Positions 43,605 to 51,255 of a stretch of 64,000 nucleotides of DNA are shown here, piece by piece. The DNA is taken from the NCBI GenBank assembly GCA_043805435.1, contig JAZDHY010000067.1, forward strand, positions 1 to 64,000, read 5' to 3'. The stretch is from JAEXOD01 sp043805435. Lineage in GTDB: Bacteria > Bacteroidota > Ignavibacteria > Ignavibacteriales > Melioribacteraceae. Made by a program: the position numbers and the translations under genes. Numbering within the stretch: position 1 is the stretch's first letter; the number at the start of each line of letters is the position of its first letter. The notes under the pieces were generated by a model. It made no database searches. It was given only the letters and a program-made list of their open reading frames with translations, and had not been told where the DNA came from.

Positions 43605-45626
43605 TTAGCACTTAAAATATTCAATTTCGTTTTTTAGTTTAGAAACGGCCAAAGAAAGATTTTCGGATGCAGATAAAAACTTGTTGATATAAATTTCATT
43701 TGCTTCTGCAATATTATTTAACGTAAAAACAGATTTATTTATTAGAAAAGAAACACTTGCCTGTTCATTTAATCCATCTCTGACTAATAAAAAATTAGGT
43801 AACAAATTGGCAAAACTTTGGATATTTACCTTTAAATTAACACTTATACCATTTACGTTTTTAATTATTTCTTTTACACTTTCCGTAAATCTTTCCATTT
43901 CGTTTACTTCCGAAACTACAGAATTTTGCAGTTTTCCAATTTGCTCTTCAACATCAAATGTGGCAATTATTGTTTGATCTGCCAAGTTCCTTATTTCTCG
44001 TGCAATAACCGAAAACCCTTTACCATACTCGCCTGCTTTTTCCGCTTCTATTGCTGCATTTAATGAAAGCAGGTTTGTTCTATCTGCAATTTTATTAATT
44101 GTTTGTAATACAGTATTAATATTATTGGTTTTTTCGTTTAAAATGGAAAGCTTTTTACTTATTTTATTTGTGAAATTTCCTAATAATGTCATATTATTAA
44201 AAATTTCTCCCAACGTATTTATGGCATTACCCGATTTTATTGACGTGCTGTCTGCTTCTTCCGATATATCTTTCATCGTTTCAGCTAAAGAGTTTGCATT
44301 TTGCGATATTTTTGAAATCCCTTCATTAAGAAGTCCCGAATCTTCTACAAATTGGTGAATTAATACATTTTGTTTTTCGGCTGTAATTGCAATTTTATTT
44401 GAAGCCGTAAAGGCCAATTGGCTGTTTTCTTTTATTTTTTTTACTAATTTTTGAATTCGTTCGGTAATTAATTTTAATTTAATTAATAATTCGTTTATTT
44501 CATATTCTTCAACATTTTCAAAGTTAATTAATACCAGCCCATCTTTAATCTTTTTGGTCTTCTCAATAACTTCACTTAGCGGTTTTACCTGCATACCAAT
44601 TATTTTATTTGTAATAATTAAAAATATAATTATCCCCAGAAGTGCTATTCCTAATGAAACATATACCGTATGTTTTATGGGTGCAAGTATCTCTTCTTCT
44701 TCTATACGCATAATTAGCAGCCAGCTGCCCGGATTAATTTCCTCACATGCATAATAATAATTTTTATCATTATTAGGATTAAAAGTTGTTAATATTTTAT
44801 TCTCTCTTTTTTGATATAAACTTTCAAAAACTCTATAATCTGTTAGTTCGGTAATTCTTTTTGTTTTTAGAGATTTATCATAAGTAGATGAAATTACTTT
44901 GCCAAGCCTGCTAATTAATATAAATTCTGCCGTTTTATATGGCTTTAATCCAAGTAAAAACTTGTCAATGTCAAAAAGTGCTCTATCAACACATGCTACA
45001 CCCATAAATTTATTATTAATAACAATCGGGCTGCAATGCTCCACCATCATTTTCCCTTCATAGATGTAAGGTTCTGTTATTAACGATTTTTCATTTTCGG
45101 ACGAATAAAACCTCTCCTTTACACCATCATAATACATGCTTGTATTATGATCAACCAATATTGAAAGCTTAATATCACTTGGATTAATTAAATCTCTATA
45201 CCAATATGGTAAAAATCGGCCGGTTTGGTCATAACCTTTATTAAGCTTATCAGAAGTGCTTTTATTGGCAATATCTTTCCCATCTGCATTTGGTTCGTAC
45301 CCTATTGAAGCACCGGTAAGATGTTTATTTTCTTTTAATATTTTATTAACTAATAGAACAGAGTTTTCTCTTTTGCCAAATAATACTTTTTGCTGCGATA
45401 TTGATACTGTTTTACTGATAGCACTCGATTCGATATTACTTAAACTTATTTCAGCTGCAGCACAATTTAACCGGAGTGTTATTTTATTTTCTGCTTCTTC
45501 GGTAAGGATGTTATAAATAACATAACCAATAACAACTATTACTAAAAATGCAATTATAAAAAATATTGCGCCTATATAAAAAAGTATCTTGTTTTTAAAA
45601 CTTTTAATGTCTTTAAATTTTTTCAT
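43605..45626 (-). CDS. Methyl-accepting chemotaxis protein with dCache-type sensor
   Basis: 673 residues. Helix 1 about 15-38; periplasmic dCache region about 45-320, with GASIGYEP, FLPYWYRD, YYDGVKERFYSS and MGVACVDRALFD typical of double Cache domains of the kind that bind small organic ligands; helix 2 about 325-345; HAMP; signalling domain with DRTNLLSLNAAIEAEKAGEYGKGF and REIRNLAD. First receptor of the operon. The gap of 59 bases to the upstream methyltransferase gene leaves open whether transcription starts here or further upstream. Confidence 0.92.
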   Translation of the reverse strand: MKKFKDIKSFKNKILFYIGAIFFIIAFLVIVVIGYVIYNILTEEAENKITLRLNCAAAEISLSNIESSAISKTVSISQQKVLFGKRENSVLLVNKILKENKHLTGASIGYEPNADGKDIANKSTSDKLNKGYDQTGRFLPYWYRDLINPSDIKLSILVDHNTSMYYDGVKERFYSSENEKSLITEPYIYEGKMMVEHCSPIVINNKFMGVACVDRALFDIDKFLLGLKPYKTAEFILISRLGKVISSTYDKSLKTKRITELTDYRVFESLYQKRENKILTTFNPNNDKNYYYACEEINPGSWLLIMRIEEEEILAPIKHTVYVSLGIALLGIIIFLIITNKIIGMQVKPLSEVIEKTKKIKDGLVLINFENVEEYEINELLIKLKLITERIQKLVKKIKENSQLAFTASNKIAITAEKQNVLIHQFVEDSGLLNEGISKISQNANSLAETMKDISEEADSTSIKSGNAINTLGEIFNNMTLLGNFTNKISKKLSILNEKTNNINTVLQTINKIADRTNLLSLNAAIEAEKAGEYGKGFSVIAREIRNLADQTIIATFDVEEQIGKLQNSVVSEVNEMERFTESVKEIIKNVNGISVNLKVNIQSFANLLPNFLLVRDGLNEQASVSFLINKSVFTLNNIAEANEIYINKFLSASENLSLAVSKLKNEIEYFKC

Positions 45627-45685
45627 ATTTTATATTTTAAAACTTCAAACAATTAAAGCTGTACATTATTTATTAATTTTTAGTA

Positions 45686-46336
45686 CTACAATTTAGCTTT
45701 TGCGCATAAAAAAGTCCAATAATAATCTTCACCTTCAACTTCAAAAGAAGTAATCGGAATTTCGAGTATATTGATAATAACAAAACCTGCTCTTTGAATT
45801 AATGATTTCCATGATGATTTAGTAAGTGTACTAAAATGGAAAGGATTATTTTGGTGATTGAATATCGTATCGGGTGCGGGAACTTCAATATATAATATTC
45901 CATCACTTTTTAAAACACGCTTAAATTCAATTAAAGTGTAATAAGGCATTAAACTATGCTCTATTACATGACGCGCCCAAATAATATTAAAATTTTCATC
46001 ATTAAAGTCCAAAAACGATTGGTCCATCAAAAAAACATCATACCCTTGGTTTTTACATATTTCATATTCGGCAGCATTAATTGTTATTCCAACAGGAGTA
46101 TATCCTCTTTCTTTAAATCTTTTTAGTGCCACACCGCTTCCGCACCCTACATCCAATATTTTAGGATAATCATTTGGCGGAAATTGCACATTCACTTGCG
46201 AAATAACGTCTTCCGTTATTGATGAATGAAGCAGAGACAATTCTTCAACATTTGTTTCTATTCCCGCATTACTAATAAAATTTATAAATCTTTCAACACT
46301 ATTAAAGCTTAAATTTATTGGATTTTTTGGGTTCAT
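45686..46336 (-). CDS. Class I SAM-dependent methyltransferase
   Basis: 216 residues. Motif I is ILDVGCGSGVALKRF (about 60-74), motif II-like region VGITINAAEYEICK, and IIWARHVIEHSLMPYYTLIEFKRVLKSDG resembles the HVLEH-region of Methyltransf_11/23 enzymes that act on small molecules or glycans. It is not a CheR: there is no CheR N-terminal domain. It is upstream of the receptor operon on the same strand and may be its first gene or independent. Substrate unknown. Confidence 0.8.
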   Translation of the reverse strand: MNPKNPINLSFNSVERFINFISNAGIETNVEELSLLHSSITEDVISQVNVQFPPNDYPKILDVGCGSGVALKRFKERGYTPVGITINAAEYEICKNQGYDVFLMDQSFLDFNDENFNIIWARHVIEHSLMPYYTLIEFKRVLKSDGILYIEVPAPDTIFNHQNNPFHFSTLTKSSWKSLIQRAGFVIINILEIPITSFEVEGEDYYWTFLCAKAKL

Positions 46337-46554
46337 TTTACACTTCTAACTTTAATTATAAATCAAATAACCATTTAAATAATATAAAACTATTTTTGTA
46401 AAACATCTATTAAATAATTTATTTTTTTACCAATATGATACAACTTTTCCGAATTTACAAAATAAATTAAAACCCATTTCTAATAACCGGTAAAATTATT
46501 CTTTATAGAATTAAATTCATTGCCATTTTTATTAAAATTAGCCTTATATACCCT

Positions 46555-46796
46555 GTAGCATCCTGAAATAGGTTTACTCGAAAAAATAAAAAGTCAACCC
46601 GTTTCAGGATGCTACACTATCTTATTTTTATAGATAACTATGCAACCCACTAACGGGGTTGTGGATTTGTTTGGGTTATTTAGGCTACTGAGATGAAACC
46701 CTTACAGGGTTTTTAACTTCTTTTTTAAAATATTATATTGTTCTAAAAAAGCGAACTCGAAAAAATAAAAAAGTCAACCTATTTCAGGACGCTACA
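46555..46796. repeat. Dispersed hairpin repeat cluster, copies B and C
   Basis: A 24-base arm (46555-46578, starting GTAGCATCCTGAAA) pairs with 46592-46615 with three mismatches around an A-rich loop, a stem able to form strongly. The 21-base block at 46641-46661 is the exact reverse complement of 165-185. A second partial copy lies at 46754-46796. An AAACCC/GGGTTT hairpin (about 46695-46710) lies between. The gap from 46337 to 47139 otherwise holds a 60-codon open frame (46784-46966, minus) that I do not accept as a gene. Confidence 0.6.
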
Positions 46797-47028
46797 AGAC
46801 GATGATGTAAATTACCGCAAAACTGCCCATAGAAGCAGGGAAGAAAGAGTTCATTAGCCCATTCATTTATGGATGGGAATAAAAAATCGTCAACCCATCC
46901 GTATATCACCCGGTTACAATCGTTTTTCACTTGCAAAGCAGGTGTATATTCCCTTATTTTTCTCACTGCGTCATTTTTTATGAAGCGATTCGGCCTTAAT
47001 TTGAACCCCTAATATTAAAATCCTTTTG

Positions 47029-47057
47029 TTGACATTAAATAACAAATAAACTAACTT
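47029..47057 (+). promoter_or_regulatory. Candidate promoter of the membrane sensor kinase gene
   Basis: TTGACA (47029-47034), 17 bases, then TAACTT (47052-47057), about 80 bases before the ATG at 47140. A good -35 but a mediocre -10. Confidence 0.4.
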
Positions 47058-47139
47058 ATGCAATTATTACTTTTTTTTATTATATTGTTCACGTTTTAGT
47101 ATCATAAATACTTATTTATTATTGTTATTTAAGGATCTA

Positions 47140-50025
47140 ATGGATACAAATATCTTTAGCAAAGATACATTTATAAAAAAACTTTCATTTGCTTTTATTA
47201 TTATTTCAAGTACTATTGGGTTATTGGTTTCTATTGGATGGCTGATTAATGAAACAATAATGACCGGTATTTTTAGTCATTACGTACCAATGGCACCTTC
47301 AACTTCTTTGTTATTTATTTTAACAGGCTTAATTTCTTTAATATTATTAAAATACTCAAATTATAAAATATATAATTACTTTTGTAAAATTGCACTGTAT
47401 TTTATTGGTTTATTTGTTATAATTACCTTTATAGATTATTTTTTGGGATACATACTTGATATTGAACAAATATTTCTTTTTGATCCTGCCCGTATAGGAA
47501 AAATTTTAATCGGCCGAATTTCACCTATTACCTCTTTCCTGTTTTTAATTTATATTATTTCAATTCTGCTGATTATTTACAACAAAAATTTTTCTGTTTT
47601 GTTAAGCTTAGTTGGTTTAACATTAATATTTATTTTGGATATAGGTTATTTATTTGGGACACCAATTTTATACGGAAGCTCTTTTATTCCTCCATCTTTA
47701 CCAGCCGTTGTTGCTTTTTCGTTTTTATTTTTGGGATTATGGTTTAATATCGGAACTGACTTTTTCCCCCTTAAATTATTTATTGGCAATTCAATTCAAT
47801 CAAAATTGCTTAGAAGTTTTTTTCCTATTACTATTCTACTTATTTTATTTATGGGTTGGATTAATTCATTAAGTTTAAATTTATTTGGTGAATCTGTTTT
47901 AGCAACTGCAATAATTACAATTTTTTCAATGTTTTTAATTGGTTTTGTTATAGTTAGAACCGCTAATGCCACTGCTCAAAAAATTAATTCCGCAATTGAA
48001 GAAAAGAGAAAAGCAGAGGGAGCTTTATTAGCAAGTGAAGAAAACTTTAGGATGATTTTTGAAAACACTACAGCAGCTATTGCAATTATAGAACATGATA
48101 CAACTTTTTTAACGGTAAATGACGCCTACTGCAAAATAACAGGTTTTACAAAAGAAGAATTGTTAGGACGAAGTTGGACCACGCAAATTCCTCCTGCCGA
48201 TCTCGAACGAATGAAAGAGTACAACAAAAAAAGGTTAATAAATCCAAACGATGCACCTAAAAAATACGAATTTTCGTTTTATCATAAAAACGGTTCAATT
48301 TTATATGGTCTTATTTCCGTTTCCGTTTTGCAAAACAGCAATAAAATCATTGTATCTTTTACCGATATTACCGAAAGAAAACATGCCGAACAATTGCTTA
48401 AACAAAGCGAAGAACGTTTTCGTAACGCAATAATGTATGCTCCTTTTCCAATAATAATTCATTCCGAAGATGGAAACATTGATATTGTAAATGACGAATT
48501 ATTAAACATTATTGGATATAGTCGTGATGAATTAAAAACAATTGAACAATGGACTAGTCTGATTTTTAGAGATAACGATTTGCAGCATTTAAAAAGAATG
48601 AGCAAATTATATTACATAGAAAAAAAGGTAGATGAAGGCGAATTTGTTGTATATGCAAAAAACAATGAAAAAAAAATATGGTACTTTAGTTCTGCACCTC
48701 TTGGCACATCCTCAGAAGGGAAAAAAATTATTATCAGCATGGCTTTGGATATTACAAAGCGAAAAGCGGCTGAAGAAGAGATAAAACTTAATCATTGCAG
48801 ACTTGAGGGATTGTTGCGTATTTCTCATTATAAAGCCGCAAGTATTAAAAATTTTCTTGATTATGCTTTGGAAGAAGCTTTAATACTTACGCAAAGTAAA
48901 ATTGGTTACATTTATTATTATGATGAAATAAAAGAACAATTTACGCTTAATTCTTGGTCTAACAGTGTAATGAATGAATGTTCTATTGCAGAAAAACAGA
49001 GAGTTTATGATTTACAATATACCGGATTATGGGGAGAAGTAGTAAGAAACCGTAAAGAAATAATAGTTAATGATTTTGTTGCAGACAATCCTTATAAAAA
49101 AGGATATCCTGCCGGACATGCCCCCTTATTAAAATTTATGTCAATCCCTGTTTTTATTGATAACAAAATTGTTGCAGTTGTTGGCGTAGCTAATAAAGAT
49201 TCCGATTATAACGAAACCGATGTTAAGCACTTATCATTAATGATGGATTCCGTATGGCGCACAACCGAACGGATTAACACATTACTGCAGCTTGAAAAAT
49301 ATGCCGAAGAATTAAAGATTTCAAATACCGCAAAAGACAAATTCTTTTCTATTATTGCTCACGATTTACGCAGCCCGTTTAATGCTTTTTTAGGCATTAC
49401 CGAAATTTTAACTGACGATTTTGATACATTAAGCAAACCGGAAATTTTTGACTTGATAAATGATTTAAGCATTGCCTTAAAACAACAGTTTTATTTGTTA
49501 AACGATTTGCTTGATTGGGCTAAATTACAATCGGAAAATTTTAATTTAACTATGGTAAATGTAAATGTAAAAGGAGAATTAAACAGAGTAATTGAACAAT
49601 TGGCATTTAATGCATCTCATAAACAAGTTTTAATTACAAATGATGTCAACTCTGATATTTGGGTCAGCTCCGATAGGAATATGCTTAAGTTAATACTTAG
49701 AAATTTAATTTCAAATAGTATTAAATTTACTAATCCATACGGTATGATTACAATTACTGCTAACATAAACAATAATTTTATCAAACTTGATGTAATTGAT
49801 AATGGTGTTGGTATTGCCCCAAAAGATTTAATTAATTTATTTAAAGATAATATAAGATATAGCACCGAAGGCACTAAAAACGAAAAAGGAACCGGGCTTG
49901 GTTTGCTTTTGTGCAAAGAAATTGTTGAAAAACATAGCGGTAATATTTGGGTAGAAAGTGAACTAGGAAAAGGCACAAAATTTAGTTTTACTTTGCCAAC
50001 TGCAAACACAAATGGTAATAGTTAA
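47140..50025 (+). CDS. Multi-pass membrane sensor histidine kinase with PAS and GAF domains
   Basis: 961 residues from the ATG at 47140, which has AAGGA five bases upstream; an upstream TTG at 47122 is weaker. About eight to ten membrane helices occupy residues 12-285. Then PAS1 (about 305-420), PAS2 (about 425-545), GAF (about 570-720), the dimerisation domain with H741 (IIAHDLRSPFNAF), and the ATPase domain with N-box NLISNSIKF, DNGVGI and GTGLGLLL. No receiver domain. The membrane part has no recognised ligand fold (MASE-like at best). It stands between the chemosensory operon and the CheR gene and faces the former divergently. Confidence 0.9.
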   Translation: MDTNIFSKDTFIKKLSFAFIIISSTIGLLVSIGWLINETIMTGIFSHYVPMAPSTSLLFILTGLISLILLKYSNYKIYNYFCKIALYFIGLFVIITFIDYFLGYILDIEQIFLFDPARIGKILIGRISPITSFLFLIYIISILLIIYNKNFSVLLSLVGLTLIFILDIGYLFGTPILYGSSFIPPSLPAVVAFSFLFLGLWFNIGTDFFPLKLFIGNSIQSKLLRSFFPITILLILFMGWINSLSLNLFGESVLATAIITIFSMFLIGFVIVRTANATAQKINSAIEEKRKAEGALLASEENFRMIFENTTAAIAIIEHDTTFLTVNDAYCKITGFTKEELLGRSWTTQIPPADLERMKEYNKKRLINPNDAPKKYEFSFYHKNGSILYGLISVSVLQNSNKIIVSFTDITERKHAEQLLKQSEERFRNAIMYAPFPIIIHSEDGNIDIVNDELLNIIGYSRDELKTIEQWTSLIFRDNDLQHLKRMSKLYYIEKKVDEGEFVVYAKNNEKKIWYFSSAPLGTSSEGKKIIISMALDITKRKAAEEEIKLNHCRLEGLLRISHYKAASIKNFLDYALEEALILTQSKIGYIYYYDEIKEQFTLNSWSNSVMNECSIAEKQRVYDLQYTGLWGEVVRNRKEIIVNDFVADNPYKKGYPAGHAPLLKFMSIPVFIDNKIVAVVGVANKDSDYNETDVKHLSLMMDSVWRTTERINTLLQLEKYAEELKISNTAKDKFFSIIAHDLRSPFNAFLGITEILTDDFDTLSKPEIFDLINDLSIALKQQFYLLNDLLDWAKLQSENFNLTMVNVNVKGELNRVIEQLAFNASHKQVLITNDVNSDIWVSSDRNMLKLILRNLISNSIKFTNPYGMITITANINNNFIKLDVIDNGVGIAPKDLINLFKDNIRYSTEGTKNEKGTGLGLLLCKEIVEKHSGNIWVESELGKGTKFSFTLPTANTNGNS

Positions 50026-50110
50026 TAATTATGTGTTTTAATTAAATTTGGATGTACAAATTGATGAATTGAAAAGACTTAATTAAATTACAATTGATCG
50101 AGAATAAAGA

Positions 50111-50185
50111 ATGATACAACTTAAAAAAGAAAATAATAATTACGTTATTCAGTTAAACGAAAATCCAAAATTTAATATAAACTGA
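50111..50185 (+). CDS. Possible 24-residue leader peptide coupled to cheR
   Basis: ATG at 50111 opens 24 codons and stops with a TGA whose last base is the A of the cheR ATG (TGATG), the classic coupling overlap. The peptide starts MIQLKKENNNYVIQLNE. It has only a weak upstream purine tract. It may be a translational coupler, a remnant of a larger domain (a STAS-like start is conceivable), or chance. Confidence 0.35.
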   Translation: MIQLKKENNNYVIQLNENPKFNIN

Positions 50186-51009
50186 TGAATGAAAATTATA
50201 ACCATATTATTAAATTGTTTAAAGAAAAATATTTGAAGGATATTTCTGTTTTTCAGAATGTATTTATTGAACTTACTTTAAAAAGCAGAATGACTGAAAC
50301 AAAACAAACTAACTTATATAATTATATAGATTTAATTAACAAAGATAAGAAGGAAGCTTTAGATTTTTTTAATGCATTAAAAAACACATACACCGAATTT
50401 TTTAGAAATCCCCTGACTTTTGGTTTTTTAGAAAATATTCTATTGCCTAAAATATTAAATAAAGATGAAACAATTAATACCGGTTTGCGAATTTGGTCGG
50501 CCGGCTGTTCATCCGGCGAGGAATCTTATTCTTTATTAATGTTATTTTACGATTTTATAAATATACATTCGCTTTCTTTTGATATAAATATTTTTGCCAC
50601 AGACAATTCTACTATAATGATAGAAAAAGCAAAAAAAGGATTATTTAATAAAAACAATGTTAAAAATATAAAAATAGACTATATTAATAAGTATTTTGAT
50701 TTGACTACTGATTGTTATTTAATTAAGGATTTTATAAAAAAATATATAAATTTTTCTCAGTACGACTTATTAGAAGAAGAATCGAATTCTCCTCCCGAAA
50801 GTATATATGGCGATTTTGATTTAATAATGTGCTGTAATTTATTACTTTATTATAATTGGGAAAATCAAAAAAAAATTATTGAAAAATTTTATAGTTCTTT
50901 AAAAACTGATAAGTATCTAATTGTTGGTGAAGTGGAAATTGGAATAATTAAACGATCAAAATTGTTTTATCAAATTGCCGAATATGTGCCAATATTTATT
51001 AAAGCATAA
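50185..51009 (+). CDS. cheR: CheR-type chemoreceptor methyltransferase
   Basis: 274 residues, usual CheR length. The N-terminal helical domain ends with TYTEFFRNPLTFGFL (the T-x-F-F-R-x-P motif, 69-76), then the SAM domain with IWSAGCSSGEESYS (103-116), FATDNS (about 147-152) and FDLIMCCNLLLYY (about 210-222; the usual R-N-V is C-N-L). It should methylate receptor glutamates in opposition to CheB. It is not in the receptor operon, but about 4.5 kb beyond its upstream end on the other strand, between sensor kinase genes, the only CheR in the window. Confidence 0.88.
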   Translation: MNENYNHIIKLFKEKYLKDISVFQNVFIELTLKSRMTETKQTNLYNYIDLINKDKKEALDFFNALKNTYTEFFRNPLTFGFLENILLPKILNKDETINTGLRIWSAGCSSGEESYSLLMLFYDFINIHSLSFDINIFATDNSTIMIEKAKKGLFNKNNVKNIKIDYINKYFDLTTDCYLIKDFIKKYINFSQYDLLEEESNSPPESIYGDFDLIMCCNLLLYYNWENQKKIIEKFYSSLKTDKYLIVGEVEIGIIKRSKLFYQIAEYVPIFIKA

Positions 51010-51255
51010 AATAAAGATTGTTTTTGAGATCAGAGGATAAAAAGATCAAATTACCATATAAAAACAAAATCTGAATAGAACAATAAATGTGCTTAAAATA
51101 AGAAGTAATGCTTGCAGCCTTATTAAAAATGTTTTCCAATTATGAGCTGTCAATTTATAGAAATCTGATTTGATAGGTGCATAAAATAATAAATGAAGAA
51201 GTTAAACATAAAAAATATTTTCGATAATGTATTAATATAATTATTAAGTGAGATA

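Noticed and set aside
35877..45516. Many plus-strand open frames opposite the chemosensory operon
   Set aside because: They are antisense shadows of long genes with clear domains, rich in Ser, Phe and Ile as expected for reversed AT-rich coding sequence.
45686..46336. CheR identity for the methyltransferase upstream of the receptor operon
   Set aside because: It has a small-molecule-type SAM domain with no CheR N-terminal domain; the CheR-like gene is at 50185.
46784..46966. A 60-codon minus-strand open frame near the hairpin repeats
   Set aside because: It runs into the repeat tail, lacks a ribosome site and resembles no known protein; at most a transposase remnant.
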